Shown in pieces: positions 9,650 to 19,676 of a DNA stretch of 64,000 bases. The notes beneath the pieces were generated by a model. The model was given only the letters and a program-made list of their open reading frames with translations, searched no databases and had not been told where the DNA came from. The stretch spans positions 1 through 64,000 of the forward strand of contig NZ_JAMGZK010000040.1 of the NCBI RefSeq assembly GCF_025564065.1. The letters run 5' to 3'. How positions within the stretch are numbered: the first letter of the stretch is position 1; the number at the start of each line of letters is the position of its first letter. The translations under genes were made by a program, and so were the position numbers. The DNA comes from Silvania hatchlandensis. Its GTDB lineage: Bacteria; Pseudomonadota; Gammaproteobacteria; Enterobacterales; Enterobacteriaceae.

Positions 9650-11023
9650 ATGTCTGTACCAACCATCGACTTTGATCTGGCCCTGATCCAGAAATATAAC
9701 TATTCCGGGCCACGCTATACCTCTTATCCCACCGCGCTCGAGTTTTCCGACGCCTTCGGTGAGCCGCAATTCCAGCAGGCGGTGGCGCGTTATCCAGACC
9801 GTCCGCTTTCGCTTTACGTCCATATTCCGTTCTGCCACAAGCTTTGTTATTTCTGCGGCTGCAATAAAATTGTGACCCGCCAGCAGCATAAAGCGGATCA
9901 GTATCTGGATGCGCTTGAGCAAGAAATCCTCCATCGTGCGCCACAATTTGCGGGTCGCCACGTCAGCCAGCTGCACTGGGGCGGCGGAACGCCAACCTAC
10001 CTCAATAAAGCGCAAATCAGCCGCCTGATGGATCTGCTGCGGGAAAACTTCCGCTTCAATGCGGATGCGGAAATCTCAATTGAAGTCGACCCGCGTGAAA
10101 TCGAGCTGGACGTCATTGATCATTTGCGTGCGGAAGGCTTTAACCGTCTGAGTATGGGCGTGCAGGACTTCAACAAAGAAGTACAACGGCTGGTGAATCG
10201 CGAGCAGGATGAAGCATTCATCTTTGCGCTGCTCAACCATGCTCGTGATATTGGCTTCACTTCCACCAATATTGACCTGATTTACGGTTTGCCTAAGCAG
10301 ACAGCGGAAAGCTTTGCCTTCACGCTGAAGCGCGTGGCAGAGCTGAACCCGGATCGCCTGAGCGTGTTTAACTATGCGCATCTGCCGACGCTGTTTGCGG
10401 CCCAGCGTAAAATCAAAGATGCCGACCTGCCTACTGCCCAGCAAAAGCTGGATATTTTGCAGGAAACCATTACCTCGTTGACTGAGACGGGCTATCAGTT
10501 TATCGGCATGGATCACTTTGCCCGTCCGGATGACGAGCTGGCGATTGCCCAGCGCGATGGCGTCCTGCATCGTAACTTCCAGGGTTATACCACCCAGGGC
10601 GATACCGATCTGCTGGGTATGGGCGTCTCAGCCATCAGCATGATTGGCGACTGCTATGCGCAGAACCAGAAAGAGCTGAAGCACTATTATCAGCAGGTGG
10701 ATGATACCGGCAACGCCCTGTGGCGCGGGATCGCGCTAACCCGCGACGACTGCATCCGGCGGGATGTGATTAAAGCGCTGATCTGCAATTTCTGCCTCGA
10801 TTTTTCGGCGGTGGAACGCGAGTGGGATTTAGTCTTTAGCGACTACTTTGCCGATGACCTGAAGCTGCTGGCACCGCTGGCGAAAGATGGGCTGGTGGAG
10901 GTGACTGATACGGCTATTGAGGTTACGCCTAAAGGCCGGTTGCTGATCCGCAACATTTGCATGTGTTTTGATGCCTATCTGCGCCAGAAAGCGCGCATGC
11001 AGCAGTTTTCTCGCGTCATTTAG
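9650..11023 (+). CDS. hemN: oxygen-independent coproporphyrinogen III dehydrogenase HemN
   Basis: Radical SAM enzyme that oxidatively decarboxylates coproporphyrinogen III to protoporphyrinogen IX without oxygen, in haem synthesis. The 457-aa protein has the iron-sulfur motif with Cys62, Cys66 and Cys69 (FCHKLCYFCGCNK), plus the GGGTPTYL motif. Start is the ATG at 9650 (MSVPTIDFDL) behind GGAAGGAG; a longer reading frame upstream has no support. Length equals E. coli HemN. Confidence 0.97.
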   Translation: MSVPTIDFDLALIQKYNYSGPRYTSYPTALEFSDAFGEPQFQQAVARYPDRPLSLYVHIPFCHKLCYFCGCNKIVTRQQHKADQYLDALEQEILHRAPQFAGRHVSQLHWGGGTPTYLNKAQISRLMDLLRENFRFNADAEISIEVDPREIELDVIDHLRAEGFNRLSMGVQDFNKEVQRLVNREQDEAFIFALLNHARDIGFTSTNIDLIYGLPKQTAESFAFTLKRVAELNPDRLSVFNYAHLPTLFAAQRKIKDADLPTAQQKLDILQETITSLTETGYQFIGMDHFARPDDELAIAQRDGVLHRNFQGYTTQGDTDLLGMGVSAISMIGDCYAQNQKELKHYYQQVDDTGNALWRGIALTRDDCIRRDVIKALICNFCLDFSAVEREWDLVFSDYFADDLKLLAPLAKDGLVEVTDTAIEVTPKGRLLIRNICMCFDAYLRQKARMQQFSRVI

Positions 11024-11030
11024 CGGTACT

Positions 11031-11057
11031 GCCCGGTAGCGCTAACGCTTACCGGGC
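11031..11057. repeat. REP-like hairpin between hemN and glnG
   Basis: GCCCGGTAGCG pairs imperfectly with CGCTTACCGGGC around CTAA. The converging genes hemN and glnG both end beside it, so it probably stabilises or terminates both messages. It has the GCCCGGT core of enterobacterial REP elements. Confidence 0.6.
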
Positions 11058-11075
11058 CTGCAACTCATCACTCGT

Positions 11076-12488
11076 TTACTCCATTCCCAACTCTTTAAGC
11101 TTACGCGTCAGGGTATTGCGCCCCCAGCCGAGCAAGCGGGCCGCTTCCTGCTTATGGCCCTGTGTATGCCGCAGCGCGGTGGTGAGCAGCGTGCGCTCCA
11201 TCTCGGGCTGCGCCTCGGATAACAGGTTTTGATGACCGGAACGTAGCGCCCGATCGGCCCATTGCGCCAGCAGCGTTGCCCAGCTGTCAGGCAGTGTCTG
11301 GCCGGTACTGCTCTCAGGAACATGGGTTTCGAAGAGTTCAGGGGGAAGATCCTGAATCAACACTTCCTGACCCGCGGCCATCACCGTTAACCAGCGACAG
11401 GTATTTTCCAGCTGACGCACGTTGCCTGGCCACGCCAGACGCGTCAGCGCGGCTTCCGTTTCTGCGTGCAACAGTTTGGCTTCGACACCCAGCTCGCGTG
11501 CCGCATCCTGCAGGAAATGGCGCGCCAGACGCGGGATATCTTCCCGACGCTCGCGCAGCGGCGGCAGGTGCACGCGGATCACGTTCAGACGGTGGAACAA
11601 ATCCTCACGGAATTTCCCCTCCTGAACGCGTAGCTCCAGGTTCTGGTGGGTGGCGGCAATAATACGCACGTCAACTTTTACCGGTGCATAGCCGCCCACA
11701 CGGTAAAACTGGCCATCTGCCAGTACGCGCAGCAGGCGAGTCTGTACATCGAGCGGCATATCGCCGATCTCGTCCAGGAAGAGCGTCCCGCCGTCGGCCT
11801 GCTCAAAGCGCCCCTGGCGAATGGTGTTCGCGCCGGTAAAGGCCCCTTTTTCGTGACCAAACAGCTCGGACTCAATCAAGTCCTTAGGGATCGCCGCCAT
11901 ATTCAGGGCGATAAACGGTGCTTTCGTACGCGGGCTGTGGCGATGCAGGGCATGCGCGACCAGCTCTTTCCCGGTTCCCGACTCACCGTTAATAAGCACG
12001 CTGATCGACGAGCGCGACAGACGACCAATAATGCGAAACACATCCTGCATGGCCGGCGCTTCGCCAATGATATCCGTCGTCGGGCCGAACACCGGTGCGT
12101 TACGCGGCTGCTGCTGTTCCTGATAGTGGCTGATCGCACGCTCAACCAGCGCCACCGCTTCGTCGATATCAAAGGGTTTTGGCAGATAATCAAACGCGCC
12201 CTGCTGATAGGCGCTGACGGCTGCATCCAGATCGGAATGTGCGGTCATTATGATGACCGGAAGCATCGGGTGACGCTGTTTAATCTGTTTTAACAGCGCC
12301 AGACCGTCCATACCCGGCATGCGGATATCGGACAGCAGGACATCCGGTGTTTTGGTGGTGAGGGCATCGAGCACCTCAGCACCGCTTTCAAAAGTGGTGC
12401 AGTTTAATCCTGCGCCAGTCAGTGCCCGTTCAAGCACCCAGCGGATGGAGCTATCGTCATCAACTACCCAGACTATCCCTCGTTGCAT
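11076..12488 (-). CDS. glnG: nitrogen regulation response regulator NtrC
   Basis: Sigma-54 activator of glnA and other nitrogen-limitation genes. The 470-aa protein has a receiver domain with phosphoacceptor Asp54, a central AAA+ domain with Walker A GESGTGKE and the sigma-54 contact motif GAFTGA near residue 215, and a C-terminal Fis-type helix-turn-helix ([19 protein letters not shown]). It follows glnL by 11 bases in the glnALG cluster. Its predicted binding sites occur upstream of glnA and glnL in this window. Confidence 0.98.
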   Translation of the reverse strand: MQRGIVWVVDDDSSIRWVLERALTGAGLNCTTFESGAEVLDALTTKTPDVLLSDIRMPGMDGLALLKQIKQRHPMLPVIIMTAHSDLDAAVSAYQQGAFDYLPKPFDIDEAVALVERAISHYQEQQQPRNAPVFGPTTDIIGEAPAMQDVFRIIGRLSRSSISVLINGESGTGKELVAHALHRHSPRTKAPFIALNMAAIPKDLIESELFGHEKGAFTGANTIRQGRFEQADGGTLFLDEIGDMPLDVQTRLLRVLADGQFYRVGGYAPVKVDVRIIAATHQNLELRVQEGKFREDLFHRLNVIRVHLPPLRERREDIPRLARHFLQDAARELGVEAKLLHAETEAALTRLAWPGNVRQLENTCRWLTVMAAGQEVLIQDLPPELFETHVPESSTGQTLPDSWATLLAQWADRALRSGHQNLLSEAQPEMERTLLTTALRHTQGHKQEAARLLGWGRNTLTRKLKELGME

Positions 12489-12499
12489 AACTTAACCCT

Positions 12500-13549
12500 C
12501 TATTTCCTGATTGGCAGGTAAACCGAAAACTCGGTATGACCCGGCCAACTGGTAAATTCAATTTTGCCGGAATGCTGATCTATCAAATTGCGGGCAATCG
12601 ATAATCCAAGCCCGGTCCCGCCTTCACGGCCGCTGACCATCGGGTAAAACAGCGTGTCCTGTAAATGGGAGGGAATGCCCGGGCCGTTATCCTGAACGTC
12701 AATACGTGCCGCCAGACGGTAGCGCACGCCGTGTAAGGTGAGCTGGAACGCAGTGCGGGTGCGCAGCACAATTTCGCCGCCTTCTGCGCCTAAAGCCTGC
12801 AGGGCATTACGCACAATATTGAGTAATACCTGCTCTATCTGGTCGGGATCGTGAGGCAGTTCCGGCAGACTTGGATCGTAGTCACGCACCAGCCTGACAT
12901 TATCCGGCAGTTCCATCGACACCAGCTTAACGACGCGCTCTGCCACTTTGTGAATGCTTTCAGTAACGTGCATCCCCGGCTGTTGTGGGCCGAGCAGGCG
13001 GTCCACCAGGTTACGCAGCCGGTCAGCCTGTTCGATGATGACGTTGGTGTATTCCGCCAGCGCCGGGTCGGGCAGGGCTTTGGTTAGCAGCTGTGCTGCA
13101 CCGCGCAGGCCGCCGAGCGGGTTTTTAATTTCATGCGCCAGGCCACGCACCAGATCGCGGGCCGCAATCTGCTGGGCATGCTGGAGTTGCTCCTGACTCA
13201 GGCGCCGCTGGTTATCCATCGGTGCCATTTCCAGCAGGATCAGCCCTTCCGGCAGCCGCTGTGCGGTCAGGGACAGAATATGCGAGCGACCGTCGATCAC
13301 CAGCGTGACTTCGTTATCCGTAAACCCTTGCCCCGCTTGCAGGCTTTCCTGCATCAGGCCAATGTTCAAAGAAAAATAACTCAACAGCTCGGGAAGCGGC
13401 GCGCCAAACAGCTTGCGTGAACTTTGGGCAAGCAGCTGCTGGGCTGCGGGATTGGCGTAATGCACGGCCAGATCGTCGTCGACCAGTAAAATGCTGTTGA
13501 TAAGAGAATTGAGGATCTGCCCAGCATCGGGCAGGGTGCCAGTTGCCAT
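12500..13549 (-). CDS. glnL: nitrogen regulation sensor kinase/phosphatase NtrB
   Basis: Phosphorylates or dephosphorylates NtrC according to PII signalling. The 349-aa protein has an N-terminal PAS domain, the HisKA motif [12 protein letters not shown] with His139, and N, G1 and G2 boxes ([30 protein letters not shown]). The start is the ATG at 13549 ([10 protein letters not shown]), which gives exactly the E. coli length; an in-frame start 27 bases upstream is less likely. An NtrC palindrome lies just upstream. Confidence 0.97.
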   Translation of the reverse strand: MATGTLPDAGQILNSLINSILLVDDDLAVHYANPAAQQLLAQSSRKLFGAPLPELLSYFSLNIGLMQESLQAGQGFTDNEVTLVIDGRSHILSLTAQRLPEGLILLEMAPMDNQRRLSQEQLQHAQQIAARDLVRGLAHEIKNPLGGLRGAAQLLTKALPDPALAEYTNVIIEQADRLRNLVDRLLGPQQPGMHVTESIHKVAERVVKLVSMELPDNVRLVRDYDPSLPELPHDPDQIEQVLLNIVRNALQALGAEGGEIVLRTRTAFQLTLHGVRYRLAARIDVQDNGPGIPSHLQDTLFYPMVSGREGGTGLGLSIARNLIDQHSGKIEFTSWPGHTEFSVYLPIRK

Positions 13550-13572
13550 ACAGCAGTCTCCTGGAGTTGATT

Positions 13573-13587
13573 GCACTAATTTAGTGC
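13573..13587 (-). promoter_or_regulatory. NtrC site at the glnL promoter
   Basis: GCACTAATTTAGTGC is a near-perfect NtrC palindrome, 24 bases upstream of the glnL start. In E. coli NtrC binds here and represses the sigma-70 glnLp promoter, so that glnLG transcription depends on glnA readthrough. Confidence 0.85.
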
Positions 13588-13638
13588 AGTATAGCGTTTC
13601 TGACGAAAAAAGCGCGTGAAATCAGCTTGTTGGTGGTG

Positions 13639-13663
13639 AAAAAAGCCCATCCGAAGATGGGCT
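13639..13663 (-). terminator. glnA terminator
   Basis: On the minus strand AGCCCATC, a TTCG tetraloop and GATGGGCT form an 8-bp hairpin followed by six T residues. It separates glnA from glnL and allows partial readthrough in relatives. Confidence 0.85.
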
Positions 13664-13737
13664 GAAAAGTTTCCACGGCAACAAAAAAACGGCTATCGAT
13701 ATCGCGCTGAAAAACGTCGCGCGACATCGTTTAAAGA
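13639..13737 (-). ncRNA. glnA 3' UTR, candidate GlnZ small RNA
   Basis: E. coli and Salmonella make the Hfq-bound sRNA GlnZ by processing the glnA 3' UTR up to the glnA terminator. Here the 99 bases between the glnA stop and the terminator end are in the same position and end in a strong hairpin with a U tract. The 5' end would lie in or after the glnA coding end and cannot be fixed. Assignment rests on position, not on a sequence comparison. Confidence 0.35.
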
Positions 13738-15147
13738 TTAAACGCTGTAGTAAAGTTCGAACTCAACCGGGTGTGGCGTCATGCGAACACGGTCGTTCTC
13801 TTCGATACGCAGGCCGATGTAAGCATCGATTGCTTCATCAGTGAACACGCCGCCAGCAGTCAGGAACTCACGGTCTGCGTCCAGCGCCTGCAGTGCTTCT
13901 TCCAGAGAACCGGCAACCTGTGGGATCTCTTTCGCTTCTTCTGGCGGCAGGTCGTACAGGTTTTTGTCCATGGCTTCGCCCGGGTGGATCTTGTTCTTGA
14001 TACCGTCCAGACCCGCCATCAGCAGTGCTGCGAAGCACAGGTACGGGTTAGCCGCTGGATCCGGGAAGCGTACTTCGATACGACGCGCTTTCGGAGACGC
14101 AACCACCGGGATACGGATAGACGCAGAACGGTTACGGGCAGAGTACGCCAGCATAACGGGTGCTTCGTAGCCTGGGACCAGACGTTTGTAAGAGTTGGTG
14201 GTTGGGTTCGCCAGGGCGTTGATCGCTTTAGCGTGCTTGATTACGCCACCGATGTAGAACAGTGCCTGCTCGGACAGACCGGCATATTTGTCACCAGAGA
14301 ACAGGTTTACGCCGTTCTTGGACAGGGACATGTGGCAGTGCATACCGGAACCGTTATCGCCAAACATTGGTTTTGGCATAAAGGTCGCGGTTTTACCGAA
14401 ACGGTGCGCAACGTTGTGAACAACGTATTTGTAGATCTGAATTTCGTCCGCTTTCTTGGTCATGGTGTTGAAACGGGTGGCGATTTCGTTCTGGCCAGCT
14501 GTTGCAACTTCATGGTGGTGCGCTTCAACAACCAGGCCCATCTCTTCCATGATCAGACACATGGTAGAACGGATGTCCTGTGAAGAATCGACCGGAGGAA
14601 CCGGGAAGTAACCGCCTTTCACCGCAGGACGGTGGCCTTTGTTGCCGCCTTCGTATTTGGTGGAGGAGTTCCATGCGCCTTCGATATCATCGATAGCAAC
14701 GTGAGAACCGGAAGTGGTCGCACCAAAACGGATGTCGTCAAACAGGAAGAACTCTGGCTCTGGCCCGAACAGAACGGTGTCTGCGATACCAGTAGAGCGC
14801 AGGTACTCTTCAGCGCGTTTTGCGATAGAGCGTGGGTCGCGGTCGTAGCCCTGCAGCGTGCCTGGCTCGAGGATGTCGCAACGGATGATCAGGGTAGACT
14901 CTTCGAAGAACGGGTCAATGAGCGCGGTAGATGCATCTGGCATCAGAACCATGTCAGATTCGTTGATACCTTTCCAGCCGCCAATCGAGGAGCCGTCAAA
15001 CATTTTGCCTTCTTCAAAGAATTCGGCATTTACCTGATGAGCAGGAATAGTGACGTGCTGTTCTTTACCTTTGGTATCAGTGAAGCGCAGATCAACAAAC
15101 TTCACTTCATGTTCGTTCAGCATCGTCAAAACGTGTTCAGCGGACAT
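13738..15147 (-). CDS. glnA: glutamine synthetase type I
   Basis: Makes glutamine from glutamate, ammonia and ATP; a dodecamer regulated by adenylylation. The 469-aa protein has the signatures FDGSSIGGW, the ATP-binding region [17 protein letters not shown] and the adenylylation loop [12 protein letters not shown], with the modified Tyr at about 398. Length equals the E. coli enzyme. A GGAGAG ribosome binding site precedes the ATG. The upstream region carries a sigma-54 promoter and NtrC sites. Confidence 0.99.
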   Translation of the reverse strand: MSAEHVLTMLNEHEVKFVDLRFTDTKGKEQHVTIPAHQVNAEFFEEGKMFDGSSIGGWKGINESDMVLMPDASTALIDPFFEESTLIIRCDILEPGTLQGYDRDPRSIAKRAEEYLRSTGIADTVLFGPEPEFFLFDDIRFGATTSGSHVAIDDIEGAWNSSTKYEGGNKGHRPAVKGGYFPVPPVDSSQDIRSTMCLIMEEMGLVVEAHHHEVATAGQNEIATRFNTMTKKADEIQIYKYVVHNVAHRFGKTATFMPKPMFGDNGSGMHCHMSLSKNGVNLFSGDKYAGLSEQALFYIGGVIKHAKAINALANPTTNSYKRLVPGYEAPVMLAYSARNRSASIRIPVVASPKARRIEVRFPDPAANPYLCFAALLMAGLDGIKNKIHPGEAMDKNLYDLPPEEAKEIPQVAGSLEEALQALDADREFLTAGGVFTDEAIDAYIGLRIEENDRVRMTPHPVEFELYYSV

Positions 15148-15243
15148 ACGTACTCTCCAGATTGGTCATTGTCGTCGTGGTAACGAGGTCTTCAAATTCT
15201 GTGTAAGGCAGGCGTTGTTGCCTTTTTTTGCCGTATTTTTACT

Positions 15244-15261
15244 AAGCGAAATCTGTGCCAA
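15244..15261 (-). promoter_or_regulatory. glnAp2 sigma-54 promoter
   Basis: On the minus strand TTGGCACAGATTTCGCTT carries the invariant GG and GC doublets separated by 10 bases, the sigma-54 -24/-12 arrangement. It is essentially the E. coli glnAp2 sequence and would start transcription near 15235. Confidence 0.92.
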
Positions 15262-15334
15262 CTTTTAAAACACCCCAAAAAGGCGTTATCATGCACGCCA
15301 TAGTGCAAAAGGGCTGCACCATGATGGTTTTGTT

Positions 15335-15381
15335 GCACCAGTATAGTGCTTCAATGTGAACATTGGGCACCATATTGGTGC
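15335..15381 (-). promoter_or_regulatory. NtrC enhancer: two palindromic sites upstream of glnA
   Basis: GCACCATATTGGTGC (15367-15381) and GCACCAGTATAGTGC (15335-15349) are centred 32 bases apart, about -139 and -107 from the predicted glnAp2 start. This matches the E. coli high-affinity pair. Weaker GCACC motifs at 15314-15320 may be the lower-affinity sites. The remainder of the 387-base glnA-typA gap carries the divergent typA promoter. Confidence 0.88.
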
Positions 15382-15534
15382 AATTTATGTTAAGGCGCCC
15401 CTTTACCGCTCCGTGAAAGCGATCACAAAGCATCTCTGCAATACTTGTTTGCGGGGGATGTTTGTGATCCTGTTTTGTAGTGCGCTTAATCCGTGTACAA
15501 TAACGCGCTATTTCTAAATGCCTGAGGCAAAGTT

Positions 15535-17358
15535 GTGATCGAAAATCTGCGTAATATCGCCATCATCGCGCACGTTGACCATGGTAAAACTACCCTGGTT
15601 GATAAGCTGCTGCAGCAATCCGGTACCTTCAGTAATGAGCGTGCTGAAGCCACCGAACGCGTGATGGACTCCAACGATTTGGAGAAAGAGCGTGGGATTA
15701 CCATCCTCGCTAAAAACACCGCTATCAAATGGAATGACTACCGTATCAACATCGTTGATACCCCTGGGCACGCCGACTTCGGTGGTGAAGTTGAACGTGT
15801 AATGTCCATGGTAGACTCCGTTCTGCTGGTCGTTGACGCAATGGATGGCCCAATGCCGCAGACGCGCTTCGTAACCAAAAAGGCGTTTGCCCATGGTTTG
15901 AAGCCAATCGTGGTTATCAACAAAGTTGACCGTCCTGGCGCGCGTCCTGACTGGGTTGTGGATCAGGTCTTCGACCTGTTCGTTAACCTGGACGCAAGCG
16001 ACGAGCAGCTTGATTTCCCAATCATCTATGCATCTGCATTGATGGGTATCGCGGGTAACGACCACACTGATATGGCGGAAGACATGACCCCGCTGTACCA
16101 GGCGATCGTTGACCACGTTAAAGCACCAAGCGTTGACCTTGATGGTCCGTTCCAGATGCAAATTTCCCAGCTGGATTACAACAACTACGTTGGCGTAATC
16201 GGTATTGGCCGCATCAAACGCGGTAAAGTGAAGCCTAACCAGCAGATCACTGTCATCGACAGCGAAGGTAAATCACGTAACGGTAAAGTCGGTAAAGTAC
16301 TGACTCACCTCGGTCTGGAGCGTATTGAATCCACCGAAGCCGAAGCGGGCGATATCATTGCTATCACCGGTCTGGGCGAGCTGAACATCTCCGACACCCT
16401 TTGCGATCCGCAAAACGTTGAAGCGCTGCCAGCACTGTCCGTTGATGAACCGACTGTAACCATGTTCTTCAACGTCAACACCTCTCCGTTCTGTGGCAAA
16501 GAAGGTAAATACGTTACCTCTCGTCAGATCCTTGACCGCCTGAACAAAGAGCTGGTGCACAACGTGGCACTGCGTGTTGAAGAAACCGAAGATGCGGACG
16601 CGTTCCGTGTATCCGGTCGTGGCGAGCTGCACCTGTCTGTGCTTATCGAAAACATGCGTCGTGAAGGCTTCGAACTGGCTGTGTCCCGTCCGAAAGTAAT
16701 CAACCGCATGATCGATGGCCGTATGCAAGAGCCGTTCGAGAACGTAACGCTGGATATCGAAGAACAGCACCAGGGTTCTGTGATGCAGGCAATGGGCGAG
16801 CGTAAGGGCGATGTCAAAGACATGATCCCTGACGGCAAAGGCCGTATTCGTCTGGATTACCTGATTCCGGCACGTGGCCTGATCGGCTTCCGTACCGAGT
16901 TCATGACCATGACCTCCGGTACCGGTCTGCTGTACTCCACCTTCAGCCACTACGATGACGTTAAACCGGGTGAAATCGGCCAGCGCCAGAACGGCGTGCT
17001 GATCTCTAACGGCCAGGGTAAAGCAGTTGCGTTTGCACTGTTCAGCCTGCAGGACCGCGGTAAGCTGTTCCTGGGTCACGGTGCAGAAGTTTACGAAGGC
17101 CAGATCATCGGTATTCACAGTCGTTCTAACGACCTGACTGTAAACTGCCTGACCGGTAAGAAACTGACCAACATGCGTGCTTCCGGTACTGACGAAGCCA
17201 CCACGCTGGTTCCAGCACAGAAAATGTCCCTTGAGCAGGCTCTGGAATTTATCGATGACGACGAACTGGTAGAAGTAACCCCTACCTCCGTACGTATCCG
17301 TAAACGTCACCTGACCGAGAACGACCGTAAACGTGCAGGCCGTGGTCCTCGCGACTAA
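15535..17358 (+). CDS. typA: ribosome-dependent GTPase TypA/BipA
   Basis: A translational GTPase of 607 aa that assists ribosome assembly at low temperature and stress responses. It starts with GTG at 15535, giving [20 protein letters not shown]. The G motifs [21 protein letters not shown] and NKVDRPGA are intact, followed by EF-G-like domains and the TypA C-terminal domain ([20 protein letters not shown]). Length is identical to E. coli TypA. It is divergent from glnA. Confidence 0.98.
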   Translation: MIENLRNIAIIAHVDHGKTTLVDKLLQQSGTFSNERAEATERVMDSNDLEKERGITILAKNTAIKWNDYRINIVDTPGHADFGGEVERVMSMVDSVLLVVDAMDGPMPQTRFVTKKAFAHGLKPIVVINKVDRPGARPDWVVDQVFDLFVNLDASDEQLDFPIIYASALMGIAGNDHTDMAEDMTPLYQAIVDHVKAPSVDLDGPFQMQISQLDYNNYVGVIGIGRIKRGKVKPNQQITVIDSEGKSRNGKVGKVLTHLGLERIESTEAEAGDIIAITGLGELNISDTLCDPQNVEALPALSVDEPTVTMFFNVNTSPFCGKEGKYVTSRQILDRLNKELVHNVALRVEETEDADAFRVSGRGELHLSVLIENMRREGFELAVSRPKVINRMIDGRMQEPFENVTLDIEEQHQGSVMQAMGERKGDVKDMIPDGKGRIRLDYLIPARGLIGFRTEFMTMTSGTGLLYSTFSHYDDVKPGEIGQRQNGVLISNGQGKAVAFALFSLQDRGKLFLGHGAEVYEGQIIGIHSRSNDLTVNCLTGKKLTNMRASGTDEATTLVPAQKMSLEQALEFIDDDELVEVTPTSVRIRKRHLTENDRKRAGRGPRD

Positions 17359-17415
17359 TACGTAGCCTCATTGAGGTAGCGTAGGCCAGGTGAGCGTTAT
17401 GGCCACCTGCAAAGC

Positions 17416-17447
17416 AAAAAGCCGCTGATATTCAGCGGCTTTTTTTT
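17416..17447. terminator. bidirectional typA/ompL terminator
   Basis: AGCCGCTGA (17420-17428) and TCAGCGGCT (17432-17440) form a perfect 9-bp stem with a 3-base loop, flanked by A residues on the left and eight T residues on the right. It lies between two converging genes. Confidence 0.9.
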
Positions 17448-18132
17448 AGAACGAATAACGTAACCCTAAGCGAATACGGTACTGCTCGCGGTTGTAATCA
17501 TCCCAGCGGTCCAGCCACTGAAGCTCCATGTACGGCATCCAGTTGCGATCAATTTTATAGCTAAATTTATTCGTGATTTCCCAGTGATGGTCTTGGCCAT
17601 TTTTGCTGTGGTAATCATTCACTAGCTGGAAGAAGTGCGGCTCAAAGGTGTAGAAAAACATATCGGTTAATTTGAAGTTCCAGTAATTGGCAAACTCATG
17701 GGTATCATTTTTATCCATCTCACCGTTGAAGTCGGGCGTATCGTAATTATTGTGGTTGTAGCGATAGCGAAACGTCAGATTAAACCAGTCAACGAATTTA
17801 TAGTTAGTGTCCAGGTAAATCGCGCCACCGGAGCCATTGCTGCTGTCGTTAATCAATCCGCCTGGCTGGAAGGTCAGCTTATTGGTAGGCCTGAATAACG
17901 GATACCAGCCTTCAATCTCGTTATAGCTATGTTTCAGTTCATCCCATTTCCCCACGTTGTAGGCGTTGGTAAACATCAGCCCCGCGCCCATATCAAAGTT
18001 ATATCCGGCACGCAGGATAACTTCATGCAGTTCAGAGGCGGTGTTATAGGCTTCACGTGTTTCGACATAGGCTCCGGAAAATGCCGGGCATGAAATCGAT
18101 GAAATCAGTAAAGCTGTGGCTATTTTTTTCAT
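17446..18132 (-). CDS. ompL: outer membrane porin OmpL (KdgM family)
   Basis: A 12-strand-type KdgM-family porin, last gene of the sulfoquinovose cluster and probably the outer-membrane entry for sulfoquinovose or its glycosides (inferred from context). The 228-aa precursor has a signal peptide (KKIATALLISSISCPAFSG, mature start near AYVETREAYN) and ends with the aromatic LRYSF typical of outer membrane barrels. The family pattern GWYPLFRPTNKLTFQPGGLIND is clear. Start is the ATG at 18132 behind GGGAAG; the frame extends 24 bases further without support. Confidence 0.93.
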   Translation of the reverse strand: MKKIATALLISSISCPAFSGAYVETREAYNTASELHEVILRAGYNFDMGAGLMFTNAYNVGKWDELKHSYNEIEGWYPLFRPTNKLTFQPGGLINDSSNGSGGAIYLDTNYKFVDWFNLTFRYRYNHNNYDTPDFNGEMDKNDTHEFANYWNFKLTDMFFYTFEPHFFQLVNDYHSKNGQDHHWEITNKFSYKIDRNWMPYMELQWLDRWDDYNREQYRIRLGLRYSF

Positions 18133-18207
18133 AATTCTTCCCTGTGTCAGATACAAAAGGGCCGCCCCTCCTGTCAGACAGAAAGGGAATACCGGCTGGA
18201 TTTCAAT

Positions 18208-19632
18208 TTATAAAGTGATGGCTGGTGCTTTATTTTCGTGGGTCATTTCGGTCACCGGCGTAGGGTGTTTTTTTCGTTTCCCAATCTCCTCAATAATAAA
18301 AGCGAAGCGCGCTTCGTTGAGCTTATAAAACAATCCCATGGTGATGGCAGCGATAATTGCCAGGCCACATGGCCAAAGAAATATCAGCTGACGCAGGCCG
18401 AGCAGGGTGCCTGCGCTTTGTACCGCGTGGGGAATGTAGCCAATCTGTGTCAGCATAATGCCCGGAAGGAATCCGGCGAGCGCGGCGGAGATTTTTCGTG
18501 AAAACGTATAGCCGGTATAAACCGATCCTTCAGCGCGGATCCCGGTTTTCCACTCGCCGTAATCGACAGTATCGGGAACCAGCGCCCAGTTCAGGCTGTT
18601 CACAAATGCCGTGCCGAAAAACGCCATGCAGGAAAACAGCACAAACGACAGCGAACTGCTTCCCCAGATAAAGTTCAGCACGTCGCCAACAGCCCACAGG
18701 GTCAGCCCGCCCAGGTAAACCTGCTTTTTACCAAAGCGCTTCACCGCACCGGGGACCAGGAAAACGCCCACCAGAATGCAGCCCATGCTGAAAAAACCCA
18801 TCCACGACAGCAGATGAATATCGTTAAGCACGTACTGGGTGTAATAGACCTGAATCGCCAGCTTGATGTTAAAAGCCGCCAGCGTACACAGATTGGCGAT
18901 GCACAGCACCAGCAGTGGCGGGTTGCGGAAAATCGCGCAGAACGACTTCATGATGCTGGGCTTGTGGTGAGTGGGCGTGACCTCGACGTAGCGCTCCTTG
19001 ACGCCGCTATAGCACCACCACATGCAGAACAGCCCAAGGGTCACAAACAGCAAGGCCGCCACCAGATAACCCAGCGACGACTGGCTGACGAATAGCGCCT
19101 GTATCGGCATAAAGCCCACGGTACAAAGCAACAGCCCAATCGTTGCGCCGCCCTGACGCCAGGCGGCCAGGTGCGCACGCTCGTTAGGATTTTTGGTGAT
19201 CGCGGGCACCATGGCGCCGTAGGAGCAGTTCATCAGACTGTAGAACAGACCAAACGTCATAAACAGCACGGTGGCGATCGCCGTTTTCACCGTCAGGCTA
19301 AAGTCGTTCGCCAGAAACTGCGCCGCGGCGACCAGCGCCACCGGGACGGAGGCGTACAAAATAAATGGCCTGAACTTTCCCCGTTCAGCAATACTACGCC
19401 GTGAATCCAGCAGCACACCGGTCAGCATATCAGTGAAGGCGGTGAAGAATTTCGCCACCAGAAAGATAATGCCGCCGTAAAACGCCGGCATGCCCAGTTC
19501 ATCGGTGTAAAACTTCAGCAGGTACAGCGTGCCGATACACAGCATCAGGTTCGAGCCAAAATCGCCCATTCCGTAGGCGCACTTCTCGCGCAGGCTCAGC
19601 TTTAGGGTTAACGGATCAGTGTTGTGGTTCAT
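18208..19632 (-). CDS. yihO: GPH-family sulfoquinovose transporter YihO
   Basis: A 474-aa sodium- or proton-linked sugar symporter of the glycoside-pentoside-hexuronide family, with about 12 membrane segments, assigned as sulfoquinovose importer by position between ompL and yihP. The N-terminal REKCAYGMGDFGSNLMLCIGTLYLLKFY and the MNCSYGAMVPAITKNPNERA loop are family signatures. It is a close paralogue of the neighbouring yihP. The C-terminus is slightly longer than E. coli YihO (467 aa). Confidence 0.93.
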   Translation of the reverse strand: MNHNTDPLTLKLSLREKCAYGMGDFGSNLMLCIGTLYLLKFYTDELGMPAFYGGIIFLVAKFFTAFTDMLTGVLLDSRRSIAERGKFRPFILYASVPVALVAAAQFLANDFSLTVKTAIATVLFMTFGLFYSLMNCSYGAMVPAITKNPNERAHLAAWRQGGATIGLLLCTVGFMPIQALFVSQSSLGYLVAALLFVTLGLFCMWWCYSGVKERYVEVTPTHHKPSIMKSFCAIFRNPPLLVLCIANLCTLAAFNIKLAIQVYYTQYVLNDIHLLSWMGFFSMGCILVGVFLVPGAVKRFGKKQVYLGGLTLWAVGDVLNFIWGSSSLSFVLFSCMAFFGTAFVNSLNWALVPDTVDYGEWKTGIRAEGSVYTGYTFSRKISAALAGFLPGIMLTQIGYIPHAVQSAGTLLGLRQLIFLWPCGLAIIAAITMGLFYKLNEARFAFIIEEIGKRKKHPTPVTEMTHENKAPAITL

Positions 19633-19643
19633 AGTCGATCCTC

Positions 19644-19665
19644 ATAGCGCCCCTAAGGGCGCTAT
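19644..19665 (-). repeat. intercistronic hairpin between yihP and yihO
   Basis: ATAGCGCCC and GGGCGCTAT form a perfect 9-bp stem with a 4-base loop, directly after the yihP stop and before the yihO ribosome binding site. There is no long T tract, so it is more likely an mRNA-stability element than a terminator. Confidence 0.65.
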
Positions 19666-19676
19666 TTCAAAGTCAT

